A model generated the notes under the pieces. The model was given only the letters and a program-made list of their open reading frames with translations. It was not told the origin of the DNA and did no database searches. Shown piece by piece: positions 17,827 through 27,234 of a stretch of 64,000 nt of DNA. The stretch lies in the NCBI RefSeq assembly GCF_030409685.1, contig NZ_JAUFQJ010000015.1:1-64000 (forward strand), in the 5' to 3' direction. The first letter of the stretch is position 1; the number at the start of each line of letters is the position of its first letter. The stretch is from Ferruginibacter paludis (GTDB lineage: Bacteria; Bacteroidota; Bacteroidia; Chitinophagales; Chitinophagaceae). The position numbers and the translations under genes were made by a program.

Positions 17827-19800
17827 TCATATGACCCCGAAACCTATTCTTTCTAAATACTCAAATGTATTATTATAATAACTTGGATCTCTTGTTGCAT
17901 CAATTGTATCTCCGTTAGGCACTACTATAACCATCCCTTGTCTTGCTCTTGTTAAAAGTACCCTGTAAGCATTTTTTAAATAAAGCTTTCTTTCTTCCTT
18001 TCTTATGTGGTGCCATTTTTCACCGACGAAAGAATATGTTTCCCATCCCTTTTGCGAAAAACGAAAGTCAGCATCCCATGTTACACAAGCCCAGTCTAAC
18101 TCTAAACCTTGCACATGAAATTCGGTAGCTACATCTTCTAAATAAAAGGAAGAACGGACATCTTCCTTTCCATCCAAGAACCAATGTATTGGATCCATTG
18201 GTGACCTTACATCAATTGCTAGTGGTTTTAACCTTTGAGCTTGAGAGGACACAACTATTCCATATCGTTCTGTACCCCTTGCTTTTTCTTTTAGCCATCG
18301 CTTCGCGGCGGTTAAATCTCGACTAATAACTATTGGATATTTTTCTTTAATTAGTTCATAATTTCTTTGTGCCTCTTGTAAATCAAGGTCAAGCAAATTT
18401 TTGATTAACCCCGAAAGATGTTCTGCTCTGAAAGAACGCATTGAAACGGCTAAATGCATTTCATCTTTTACAAAAATTTTTTCTTTATTCTGTAACTTAT
18501 TTAATGCATTGCCGGCAGCATATTCGCTATCTGTTAATTTTGATGACATATAAACTTGCCAATGAGGGAAAGTACGATTAATTGAGTCTATCCATTCGGA
18601 AATACCTGCTTCACCTGTGTTGATTTCCTGCCCACCCCCAACTAAGCAAACAATTACAGCCCAATCCTTATGTCGATCTAAGCAGGATATTAAATACTCA
18701 GGTTCTGAAAGCGGAAAATTAGGGAAGTTCTTTTTTCGACGCATGAACGATGCTGTCTGTTGATGATCCCAAGCTCTTTGAGCTTCATCGAAAATTGCTA
18801 CATGATCAAATGGTGCGCTTTCATCTTTTAAATATTCATCACGAAAGTTGTGAACGTTTTGTATAAACATTTTCACTTCACGCCCAGCTTCTCCTTTTGT
18901 AATTTTTATACCCTTTACTTTCTCACGCTTAACTTTATCTCTTGTTAATGCTTCTCGTAGTATTGCAACCAATGGCCCATTGCCTGAAAGAAATACACTA
19001 GCTGTTCCTTGTTCTTTATCTAAGTGTTTAGTAGCAATATCTAAACCTACTAGTGTTTTTCCTGCGCCTGGCACACCAGTTACAAAACAGATTGCTTTTG
19101 CATTGTTTGCTTTTGCATCGTCGATAACTTGCGAAACAGCATTGCTCGTTACGGTTAAATTAATTGCTGATGCATCACTTCTAGAAATTTCTGCAACAGA
19201 ATGACTGCTATAAAGAGCCATTGCTGCTTCTATGATAGTTGGGGTAGGCTGATATCTACCTTTACTCCAAAACTCACAATCTATATTTTCACCTTCAGCG
19301 AACAATAGGATATTGTTAAACAATTCCTGAAGATTGGAGGTATTAGTTCTAATTGGAAAAAGAATATTGTCGTTATGAGGTGTTGTCTCGATATTGTAAA
19401 TAATATCTTTTGCCTTTGTTGCAATAAGAATTGGAGCAATTAAATGTTCATGACTTGTTTCATGGAAATTTTTTAAATCGAGAGCGTAATCAAAAACTTG
19501 ATCTAATGCACTTGATAAAAACTCACTTTCCCCAACTTTAAATTCTAGAATAAAAATTACGTTCTTAATAATTAAAACAATATCAATTCTGCGCCCCATC
19601 CTTGGAATAGAATATTCAAAGAATATTGTCCCATCATAACCTTTCAGGTTTTCCTTTAGAATTGTAATTTGCTGAAGCCAAGCTTCTTTCTGAGAAACTT
19701 CATCTGCAAAACCACTGTTTTGTGTTAGGGTACCAAAAATTTCTTGCGGTGAAGAATTTAAAAATGCTGATATAAGGGCAGAATAGAAATGGCGTATCAT
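17827..19800 (-). CDS. PD-(D/E)XK nuclease fused to a DUF2075 helicase/ATPase
   Basis: A 657-residue protein. The N-terminal 120 residues hold a nuclease core: GRRIDIVL (Asp73), FILEFKVG (Glu86-x-Lys88) and a following Gln in SALDQVFDYA, the PD-(D/E)XK pattern. From about 230 the chain is a DUF2075-type superfamily 1 NTPase: TGVPGAGKT Walker A (241-249), VAIFDEAQRAW Walker B (334-344), then VHQ-like HVQGLELDWACVTWD and AYRVLLTRARQGMVIVV near the C terminus. It follows the giant helicase gene on the same strand and shares its AT-rich composition. I infer a nuclease-helicase defence or DNA-processing protein. It is not assigned to any named system. Confidence 0.82.
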   Translation of the reverse strand: MIRHFYSALISAFLNSSPQEIFGTLTQNSGFADEVSQKEAWLQQITILKENLKGYDGTIFFEYSIPRMGRRIDIVLIIKNVIFILEFKVGESEFLSSALDQVFDYALDLKNFHETSHEHLIAPILIATKAKDIIYNIETTPHNDNILFPIRTNTSNLQELFNNILLFAEGENIDCEFWSKGRYQPTPTIIEAAMALYSSHSVAEISRSDASAINLTVTSNAVSQVIDDAKANNAKAICFVTGVPGAGKTLVGLDIATKHLDKEQGTASVFLSGNGPLVAILREALTRDKVKREKVKGIKITKGEAGREVKMFIQNVHNFRDEYLKDESAPFDHVAIFDEAQRAWDHQQTASFMRRKKNFPNFPLSEPEYLISCLDRHKDWAVIVCLVGGGQEINTGEAGISEWIDSINRTFPHWQVYMSSKLTDSEYAAGNALNKLQNKEKIFVKDEMHLAVSMRSFRAEHLSGLIKNLLDLDLQEAQRNYELIKEKYPIVISRDLTAAKRWLKEKARGTERYGIVVSSQAQRLKPLAIDVRSPMDPIHWFLDGKEDVRSSFYLEDVATEFHVQGLELDWACVTWDADFRFSQKGWETYSFVGEKWHHIRKEERKLYLKNAYRVLLTRARQGMVIVVPNGDTIDATRDPSYYNNTFEYLERIGFGVI

Positions 19801-19910
19801 TGATTCAAAGATTGAGTATTTTTTTCATTATCATTGGGTATAGCATAAAAGACTTAAATAAGAACTTAAACGCAATCTCCTAAATTACATTAATTATCTG
19901 CGATCAGCGT

Positions 19911-20120
19911 TCAATGCCAAAAACAACCATGTATAAAAATGAGGGTATTGTATTTTGGTAAAACGATATCAGGTTTGCCGGGCAATTTTTTATCGTGCAG
20001 GCGGTAACGGTACCCATTGGCGTGTAAAAACCTGCGTACCAGCATTTCGGGCTTTGTGTTTTTGCCCCTGATCATGCTCATGTTATAGCTGCGGGTTGCT
20101 TTGTTGTGTACATCGGCCAT
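19911..20120 (-). pseudogene. vsr: Truncated very-short-patch repair endonuclease (vsr remnant)
   Basis: The 69 residues match the N-terminal half of Vsr: ADVHNKATRSYNMSMIRGKN, then KPEMLVRRFLHANGYRYRLH, LPGKPDIVLPKY and FIHGCFWH. Full proteins are about 135-150 residues and continue after the HGCFWH motif with further cysteines and the C-terminal half. Here the frame stops directly after it. The conserved Asp of KPDIV is present, but the fold is incomplete. Vsr normally accompanies a 5-methylcytosine DNA methyltransferase, and none is in the window. I infer the remnant of a restriction-modification locus next to the helicase pair. Confidence 0.8.
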
Positions 20121-20238
20121 GGTGCAAATTTACAATCCCTAATTTACAACGTGGGCAAAGCTCCACAATGGTATGCCGTACAAGGGAGTGACACAACGAT
20201 GCCGCCCAAAGCTTCCACAGCCGGTAACAAAAATAAAA

Positions 20239-20260
20239 GCCCACTTCCGGAGAAGTGGGC
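20239..20260 (-). terminator. Terminator after the metallopeptidase-like fragment
   Basis: GCCCACTT at 20239-20246 and AAGTGGGC at 20253-20260 form an 8-base stem with a 6-base loop. Read on the minus strand it is followed by TTTTATTTTTG, a good T-run. It lies 61 bases past the stop at 20322. Confidence 0.7.
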
Positions 20261-20321
20261 CATTATTAATTATTCTATGATCAGTTATCCATTCATCTTG
20301 TCAGCAAGTTTTTAATGAAAG

Positions 20322-20789
20322 TTATTTAACCAGGTTCTCCGATAAAATCTGGTCAATGTCCGTTGGTTTCAGCTCGTGGAACATGTTCAGTATTTCAGGC
20401 AAAAAGCTTTTAAAAGTAGGGTATAACGTACGGTTGTTTTCATATTCCGCTATCTTCTTTTCCAGCAGGGGCAGCAGAATAAATTTGAATTGCGTTACAT
20501 GCAGCTTTCTTACCCGCTGCTCTTCCTTATCGTCGCCCATAGATCTTGCAATCCTTATTTCACCCAGCCTTACCAGGTGTTCAATCAAACAGGTTTCCCA
20601 CGTGCCTATGTAAGATGGTTCAAGCGCCTTTGCCAGCGCTGGTGTGAACAAGGCAGTATCTTTTAACAGTTCGGGCAGCAGCCCTGCCACATCAGTATTT
20701 ACAAAAGAATGCCCCAGTTCGTGCACTGTCAAAAACCCGGTGACTTCAGCATTATCAAAATTGTACAACACCTGCCCGCATTTATCCAC
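20322..20789 (-). pseudogene. C-terminal fragment of a DUF4932-like protein with HELGH motif
   Basis: A 155-residue frame starting with MDKCGQVLYNFDNAEVTGFL, then TVHELGHSFVN, a zinc-metallopeptidase-like HExxH motif (His-Glu-Leu-Gly-His). From memory, DUF4932 proteins of Bacteroidota are several hundred residues and carry this motif in the second half after a signal peptide. Here there is no signal peptide or N-terminal half, and the upstream sequence does not continue the frame. I infer an N-terminally truncated pseudogene, though translation from an internal start is possible. A terminator follows at 20239-20260. Confidence 0.6.
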
Positions 20790-20945
20790 ACCATGTGGAG
20801 TTTTTAATTATACCGAATACTTGCATTTTAAATTTTAACGCACTACCTTATCGAAAGTTTTAAAAACCCTGCTGCAAACTGTTGTTCTATCCTGCTTCCC
20901 TCTGTTGCTGCCATTTTATTTGTTTTATCCTAAAAATTTTTAAAC

Positions 20946-21512
20946 ATGAAAAAATTATTTTTTTTCGCAGGCATCGCATTGGCTGCAGGTTGCAGCGCAC
21001 CCGCCGGTAAAGAAGCCGCAACGGAAAAGAAGGACAGCATGGCTACTGCTGTTACTACCGCCCCGGCCGCTACTGTAACAGACTATCCCTACACGCTGGC
21101 CAAGCCCTGGCAAAACTGGCAGGCCGGTGACCCGCAGCTGGCAGTAACAGCACTAAAAGCACTGAGGGGTTTTGAAACCGGCGATATAGCCGCCAGTATG
21201 GCCAACTTTGCCGATAGTGTGGAACTGCGGTTTGATTATATGCATGCCAAACTAAGCAAAGACAGCCTGGCAAAATTTTTTACCAGCGAGCGGGCAAAAT
21301 ATGGTACCATCAGCATTGAAATGCAGGACTGGGAACCGGTGACAAGCGCCGATAAAAAAGAAAGCTGGGTAACCATGTGGTACAAGCAAAAATGGACCGA
21401 CAAGAAAGGCAAGGCAGACTCACTGAACGTGATTGATGACTGCAAAATGGAGAATGGCAAAGTAGCCATCATCGACGAAAAAATACAACACTTTGCGGTG
21501 TCAAAAAAATAG
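20946..21512 (+). CDS. NTF2/SnoaL-like lipoprotein
   Basis: A 188-residue protein with lipoprotein signal IALAAGCSA (Cys16), an Ala/Thr-rich linker to about 45, then an NTF2-like fold. GDIAASMANFADSVELRF matches the first helix and strand (limited-size cone fold), followed by WVTMWYKQKWTDKKGKAD and KMENGKVAIIDEKIQHF. No catalytic residues can be read. It is probably anchored in the outer membrane or periplasm. A strong terminator follows. Function unknown. Confidence 0.78.
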   Translation: MKKLFFFAGIALAAGCSAPAGKEAATEKKDSMATAVTTAPAATVTDYPYTLAKPWQNWQAGDPQLAVTALKALRGFETGDIAASMANFADSVELRFDYMHAKLSKDSLAKFFTSERAKYGTISIEMQDWEPVTSADKKESWVTMWYKQKWTDKKGKADSLNVIDDCKMENGKVAIIDEKIQHFAVSKK

Positions 21513-21535
21513 ACGGTTCCTGATGATCAACCAAC

Positions 21536-21566
21536 GCCTTGTGCACCCATGCACAAGGCATTTTTT
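21536..21566 (+). terminator. Rho-independent terminator of the NTF2-like lipoprotein gene
   Basis: GCCTTGTGC (21536-21544) and GCACAAGGC (21551-21559) form a perfect 9-base stem with a 6-base loop, followed by ATTTTTTG. It also shows that an ATG at 21549 cannot be the start of the next gene. Confidence 0.88.
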
Positions 21567-21608
21567 GTATTACCTTTTCTAAAAACCAAGCAACCAAACA
21601 ACCTTACA

Positions 21609-22598
21609 GTGAAAAAAATAATTAAAACAATCAGCATACTGCTTGTCGTGATAGTGCTCATCATTATTGGCATAGCGGGTTATGTAAAACTGGCTTTGCC
21701 CAATGTTGGTGCAGCACCCATTGTTACCGTTCCTAAAACCGCCGCCCAGGTGGCAAGGGGCGAATACCTGGCCAACCATGTTACTATTTGTATCGACTGC
21801 CATTCTACCAGGGACTGGTCAAGGTTTTCGGGTCCGCCGCTGGAGGGTACCAAAGGAAAAGGCGGAGAATTATTTGACCAGAAATTTGGTTTCCCGGGTG
21901 CATTTTATTCTAAGAACATCACACCGGCAGGCATCAGCCGGTACACGGATGGAGAACTTTTCAGGGTGATTACAACCGGTGTAACGAAGGAAGGAAAAGC
22001 CTTGTTCCCGGTAATGCCGTATCATTACTACGGCCGCATGGATGCAGAAGATATTTACAGTATCATCGCCTATATACGCAGCCTGCAACCTATCCAGAAT
22101 GAAGTGCCGGCTTCGTCGCCTGATTTTCCGATGGGCATTATCATCAATACGATGCCGTCAAAAGCAAGCCTTACCAAAATGCCACCCGAAACAGATGTGT
22201 TGAATTACGGAAAATACCTGGTGAATGCGGCCGCCTGTATGGAATGCCATACCCAATTTGAAAAAGGTAAGCTGGTGGCAGGCACCGAGTTCGGCGGCGG
22301 CAGGGTTTTTCCTTTCCCCGACGGCAGCATTGTGCGTTCGGGTAATATCAGTCCTGATAAAGCAACGGGCACAGGCTCCTGGAGCGAATCTACCTTTTTA
22401 ACGCTGTTCCGTTCCCGTTCTGATTCTGCAACCTTAACCAAAAAATTGCAGCCGGGCGAGTTTAATTCCATCATGCCATGGACCATGTATGGTAAAATGA
22501 AAGAAGAAGACCTGAAAGCCATTTTCGCCTACCTGAGAACGGTAACGCCCATCAATAATAAAGTGGTAAAATTTACACCGGGCAATACAAAAATGTAA
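21609..22598 (+). CDS. Membrane-anchored diheme cytochrome c
   Basis: A 329-residue protein if the GTG at 21609 is the start (reads MKKIIKTISILL). An upstream ATG at 21549 lies inside a terminator hairpin and would spoil the N terminus. Residues 4-24 form a membrane anchor. Two class I cytochrome c domains follow, with heme motifs CIDCH (61-65) and CMECH (210-214). Candidate Met axial ligands are in LFPVMPY (near 136) and in IMPWTMYG near the C terminus. It should sit on the periplasmic side of the inner membrane and carry electrons between a dehydrogenase and a terminal acceptor. No partner oxidoreductase gene is adjacent, so its redox partner is unknown. Confidence 0.9.
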   Translation: MKKIIKTISILLVVIVLIIIGIAGYVKLALPNVGAAPIVTVPKTAAQVARGEYLANHVTICIDCHSTRDWSRFSGPPLEGTKGKGGELFDQKFGFPGAFYSKNITPAGISRYTDGELFRVITTGVTKEGKALFPVMPYHYYGRMDAEDIYSIIAYIRSLQPIQNEVPASSPDFPMGIIINTMPSKASLTKMPPETDVLNYGKYLVNAAACMECHTQFEKGKLVAGTEFGGGRVFPFPDGSIVRSGNISPDKATGTGSWSESTFLTLFRSRSDSATLTKKLQPGEFNSIMPWTMYGKMKEEDLKAIFAYLRTVTPINNKVVKFTPGNTKM

Positions 22599-22616
22599 CC
22601 GTATTTAATCTTTAAA

Positions 22617-22650
22617 CACTCCCGTGCAGCACCCGTGCTGCACGGGAGTG
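22617..22650. terminator. Strong hairpin downstream of the cytochrome gene
   Basis: CACTCCCGTGCAGCA (22617-22631) and TGCTGCACGGGAGTG (22636-22650) form a perfect 15-base stem with a 4-base loop. It lies between the converging cytochrome c gene and the gliding-type giant. There is no long T-run, so it may stop transcription in both directions or protect 3' ends. Confidence 0.65.
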
Positions 22651-22787
22651 TTGGGCATTCCTGCACCCGGCTTACGGGATATATATTTCACCTTTCACGT
22701 ACTAATGTTTGCGGAAGCGTACGTTTTTAAACGCAACGGGTTGTTGAAGGAACCGTACTATGGACAAACCTGCAGGGGCGATCCGGG

Positions 22788-25700
22788 TTAACGAAACATC
22801 ACCACATTTCCATTCATCAGCATGGCAGACTGGCCTGCAAACTGGTAGGAGCATTGCCATATGAAGGAAGAAGTGGGCAAAACCGCTCCCTTAAATTTTC
22901 CATCCCAACTTTTTTGGGGATCGGTGGTACTAAACACAAGTACGCCAAAACGGCTGAAAATCTGCAGCCGGAAACTGAGCAGGTTACCATGAACAATGGC
23001 TTTAAAAACATCATTCCTGCTATCGCCGTTGGGTGTAAAAGCGGTAGGTATAAAAACTCCGGCAACACAATCTTTTTGAAAGATATAGATGCTATCGGTA
23101 CCTGCGCATCCATTCGCATCTTTTACAGTAAGGGTGTATAAACCAGGGGCCGTGATTGTGATTGCTGGTTGTATCCCGCCGGCAGACCAGAGATACGAAG
23201 TAAAACTGCCCACCGCAGTTACAGTCATTTTTTCGTACTGGCAAATACTGTCTGTCGCTTTTAAAAAGCCGGCAGGTAACGGGATGATATTTTTTACGAT
23301 GACAGTATCTGCTGCGGTGCAGGCATGTGCATCGGTAACACTAACGCGGTAAGTACCGGTAGTGGTAATATTGTAATACCTGCCTGTACTGCCATCCTGC
23401 CAAAGGTAGCGGTTAAAAATACCTGCATCCAGCTGCTGCCGGCTACCCTGGCATAAATTAAAATCATTGCCGAGTGAGGGCCTGGGCAAAGCATACAACT
23501 GTACCTGCAGGGTATCTTTTGCCTTGCAGCCGTTCATATCCGTTGCGATAAGGGAATAGCTGCCCGCCTGCTTAACAATAACCGTTTCTGTAACAGCACC
23601 GTTGCCCCAGCTGTATTGCTGATAACCTGCGCCGGCACGCAATACAATTGAATCCCCTGTACAGAAACTGGTGTCATTCCCCAGCGAAACCGGTCTTGCT
23701 GTTTTAACGGACAGTGCCAATGTATCATAGGCTTTGCAACCTTCAATGGTGGTTGCAATGGCAGTGATAGTCATATTCTGAAGCGGATAAAATGTAGCGG
23801 CGGCACCTTGCCCGTTCACCACCGGTGTGGGTTTCCAGGCATACTGGTTAAAGCCAGCCGTAGCTGCCAGGCGCAACGTGTCGCCTTTGCAAATACTGGT
23901 ATCGCGGCCTATGTTAAACACAGGTACATTTACCTGTTGTACAATGATGGTGTCTTTATAAACATCGCCGCAAACATTGTCAACGGTTACAGCATACATG
24001 CCCGGCTTTGTTACAGTCAAAATAGAATCAACCGATCCATCCTGCCACAGGTAGCTGTTAAAACCACTGCCGGCATTCAGTTGTATGCTGCTCACTTTGC
24101 AGAGAACGGTATCATTGCCCAGGCTAAAAATACCCGGCGATTGTTGCACCTCCACCAACATACTATCGGTAAAGAAACTGCAGCCAGCATTGAGCTTGAG
24201 CTTTATCCAGGTGCTGCCCTGTTTTTTAAATGTAATTGTTGCAGTGGTGTCATCAATCGTTTGCAATATTGCAAAAGCAGTATCATAAAACCATACCGGT
24301 TTAATAGTACAACCTGTATTTCGGCGGGCTGTATAAGTATAGGGCTGGTTGAGCTTACAAAGCTTGCTGGTACCGGTTAGTTTAATTGAAGTGCAGGTAG
24401 GTGTGCTGCTGCATACCAATTCTGCAACCTGTTCGCCATAAACATCAGGGATGAACGTAACCGGAATAGTGGTTGGGGTCATTGATCCATCAGGAAGGGT
24501 GGTAAAAGGAACGACCGTTGTTTGCAGAATGAGATCGCTTAAGGCATATGTCCGGGGTTGGTAGGCACATGTACCCGTTACACCTTTGGGATCAAACTTC
24601 CGGAGCGTAGGTTCAGCATAGTTACTATTTGCACCACCAAAAAAGTAACTGCCAGGTACATAAATATTCCCTTCATTACTTACTTCCATGCCTGAAGGAT
24701 AGCCCGGGCGGATAAAGTCAGACTCGTTGACAAAATCAAGGGATAATGAGCTGTCTGCTTTTATAAACAGCTCTTTCGTTTCAATGCCATTAAAATACTC
24801 ACCTATTGCGTATAATTTGCCGCCGCGTGCAGTTGTTGCACGCAAACCCATGCTGACGGGAATGCTGCTGAACTTAACCGGCTTACCAGTTGTATCCAGT
24901 ACACCCATCAAAAAATTATTTTCAGGGGTAAGGCCTGCGTACAATATCCGGTCATTTTGAAATTTCAGCAACCCATTTGTTCCAAAATTGCCACTGTTAC
25001 TTGCGTAGTGATAAACGTTTAATAATTCCCCGCTGGTTTTATTAATGTTTAATGAAATGCTTCCCCTGTCTGGTCCTTCTGCAACTAACACGAGCGAGGT
25101 GTTGGTAGCAGTGGCAAGCATTCCTAGCAGATGTGTAGCCGGAACTTCATAGAATTTAGTCCACACCGAATTTCCTAAAGCATCCATTTTGTGCACGCCC
25201 ACTCGTACAACATTTTCAAAAAAGCCTCCGGAATTTGAGAACAAGTATAAGTTTCCACCTGCATCTGTTATGACATTGGTGGGTGCAAACTCGTTGCCCG
25301 CACTGTTGTAGTCAATTGATTTGCTCCAGATTGTCTGCAGGTTATCATCTATCAGTGAATACGTATTTTTACCCGGAGAATAGCCTATCATTAACACATG
25401 CAGGGGGTCTATTTTTTTTATTTCAATAGAGGTTGAAACGTCGTTATGAAACACAGTTACGCCCTTTACAAAATTCCCATTCTCATCAAACAAGCCCAGG
25501 CCAGCAGAAGCCGTATTCATATCACCAAAAACCCTGTCGAGCCGGCTTGTAACTACTAGCTGCCTGTTGTTACGCATCAAAGCGTAAGTACCAAAACTAT
25601 TCGCATAACTATTGGACCGGTAAGTTTTAAAATAAGAAGCCAGGCAAGTGTCCTCTGGCGGCAAAACAGGACAATAGCTTTGATTACAATCAAACTGCGT

Positions 25701-27134
25701 AAGCAACGATAATCCGTTTTCTGTTGCATTCGCTGCATGCTGGTTGGCCGTAATTGTATTTGTAGTGCTAATGCCTGAAACATTGGATACATTAATTTGC
25801 TCGGTATAATTAACGGAGCTATTTTGATAATTGCATCCCGCCAGTATGCCAATGCTATCTGTCTTAATTAAAATAGATTCACTGCCTGCCGCTGTGTTCA
25901 ATGCAAACAAAAACCCACCATCATTTACCGACCGGGTAACGCCCGCTATACTTGATCCAACGGGCACGGCATAAGTTACCGCATGTTCCGGGGCTGATTG
26001 ATAATAGGCAAAATGACGGAGAAATAAAAGTTTACCGGTAGCTGGAAAGCAGAAGCCCATTACATCGCCAGCATTATCCTGTGCACTGGAAATACCGAAG
26101 TCAATTGTTTCGCCAAGGGTGTACGAATGCAAAGTTTCTGTTTGAGTTGATTCAGACATAATCTGCCGGCTCAGCATAAACTGGCCCGCGTTATTTTTAG
26201 TGATGCCCGTGGTAACAATCCTGTTACCAAAAGCAGTTGCCTTATTTGTTTTATTTTCCTCAGTGCCATCACCCAAAATATTTGAACTTACCATATTACC
26301 GGAGAGTTCATCTGCTGTAATTAACTGAACTTGTTTTTTTCCTGCATTGGTACAGTTAAGCGAAAGTATCAGTGCAGAAAAGTTATTGTGGCCCACACCG
26401 GCCAGGTTATCGAGCCCTGTTATATTGAGCTGTTTGCTCCAACTTATTATACCCGTATTACTTAACACTAAATGAACCACTGCATTGTTTACCTGTGCTG
26501 CCAGGTAAATCTTGTTGTCTGTAATAACATCCAGTAAAGTACCCACCGGGCCGGTTACATCTAATGTCTTCATCCAGCTTACAGAAAGGTCGCTCTTCAG
26601 CAAAGCAACAAACACCTTATCGGTAGCTTCATGCACAATGCCCGCCATCGCCACCTGGCCATTGAACATGGTTTTGATATTAAAAATGGTAGTGGGTTTG
26701 TTATTGATCCTTACCTGTTTTTGAGCAATGACTGCACCGGCGTTAGACATTATACAAAGCAATCCTTCCTGTTCTGTATTGGGCAGGGTTACATTTCCTG
26801 CCAGCAAAAAATTGCCATCCGTCATGGTTTGAATTTCCTGTAGTTTTATTTTCTTACCGGCATCTGCGGTAAGGTGCATCCTGAAAGTAGTGGTATTACA
26901 GGTGGCTGTAATGCCAAGGGGTCTGTTTGCCTGCTTATCCATTTTAGCAGGCATCATCGCAGGCCTGGCATGTTTAACGAACGAATCAGTAAAAGTGAAA
27001 AAAGAAATTTGTCTTTGGATACTATTTTTTACAGGCTGTTTAACCTGTGCTTTACCAGTAACGGCCACAGCCATACAACAGGCGAAGCAAAACAAGGACC
27101 TTAAGGCAAAACGGTAAGCAACAGGTAGGGTCAT
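22788..27134 (-). CDS. Giant exported protein with gliding-motility-type C-terminal sorting domain
   Basis: A 1448-residue protein. The N terminus is a signal peptide ending near AVTGKAQ. The first 900 residues are a long region of beta strands without a recognised domain (repeats such as LLAGNVTLPN, MNTASAGLGLF, NLYLFSNSGG resemble propeller blades). Near 1030-1360 there are five Ig/PKD-like repeats with the pattern LGNDTxLCxGxxxxLxAGxxFxxYxWxDG. The end (FIPTAFTPNGDSRNDVF to GNVVMFR) is the gliding-motility-associated, type B T9SS sorting domain. It should be exported by the type IX system and displayed on or released from the cell. Ligand unknown. Confidence 0.88.
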   Translation of the reverse strand: MTLPVAYRFALRSLFCFACCMAVAVTGKAQVKQPVKNSIQRQISFFTFTDSFVKHARPAMMPAKMDKQANRPLGITATCNTTTFRMHLTADAGKKIKLQEIQTMTDGNFLLAGNVTLPNTEQEGLLCIMSNAGAVIAQKQVRINNKPTTIFNIKTMFNGQVAMAGIVHEATDKVFVALLKSDLSVSWMKTLDVTGPVGTLLDVITDNKIYLAAQVNNAVVHLVLSNTGIISWSKQLNITGLDNLAGVGHNNFSALILSLNCTNAGKKQVQLITADELSGNMVSSNILGDGTEENKTNKATAFGNRIVTTGITKNNAGQFMLSRQIMSESTQTETLHSYTLGETIDFGISSAQDNAGDVMGFCFPATGKLLFLRHFAYYQSAPEHAVTYAVPVGSSIAGVTRSVNDGGFLFALNTAAGSESILIKTDSIGILAGCNYQNSSVNYTEQINVSNVSGISTTNTITANQHAANATENGLSLLTQFDCNQSYCPVLPPEDTCLASYFKTYRSNSYANSFGTYALMRNNRQLVVTSRLDRVFGDMNTASAGLGLFDENGNFVKGVTVFHNDVSTSIEIKKIDPLHVLMIGYSPGKNTYSLIDDNLQTIWSKSIDYNSAGNEFAPTNVITDAGGNLYLFSNSGGFFENVVRVGVHKMDALGNSVWTKFYEVPATHLLGMLATATNTSLVLVAEGPDRGSISLNINKTSGELLNVYHYASNSGNFGTNGLLKFQNDRILYAGLTPENNFLMGVLDTTGKPVKFSSIPVSMGLRATTARGGKLYAIGEYFNGIETKELFIKADSSLSLDFVNESDFIRPGYPSGMEVSNEGNIYVPGSYFFGGANSNYAEPTLRKFDPKGVTGTCAYQPRTYALSDLILQTTVVPFTTLPDGSMTPTTIPVTFIPDVYGEQVAELVCSSTPTCTSIKLTGTSKLCKLNQPYTYTARRNTGCTIKPVWFYDTAFAILQTIDDTTATITFKKQGSTWIKLKLNAGCSFFTDSMLVEVQQSPGIFSLGNDTVLCKVSSIQLNAGSGFNSYLWQDGSVDSILTVTKPGMYAVTVDNVCGDVYKDTIIVQQVNVPVFNIGRDTSICKGDTLRLAATAGFNQYAWKPTPVVNGQGAAATFYPLQNMTITAIATTIEGCKAYDTLALSVKTARPVSLGNDTSFCTGDSIVLRAGAGYQQYSWGNGAVTETVIVKQAGSYSLIATDMNGCKAKDTLQVQLYALPRPSLGNDFNLCQGSRQQLDAGIFNRYLWQDGSTGRYYNITTTGTYRVSVTDAHACTAADTVIVKNIIPLPAGFLKATDSICQYEKMTVTAVGSFTSYLWSAGGIQPAITITAPGLYTLTVKDANGCAGTDSIYIFQKDCVAGVFIPTAFTPNGDSRNDVFKAIVHGNLLSFRLQIFSRFGVLVFSTTDPQKSWDGKFKGAVLPTSSFIWQCSYQFAGQSAMLMNGNVVMFR

Positions 27135-27234
27135 AAGCAGCTATAAACTAGGGTAGTTGAACAATGGTACTGTAATATCCAGAAAATAGCTGGATTGGGA
27201 AAATTAATCTGGCAACCCCTGGAAAACAGTTTGC

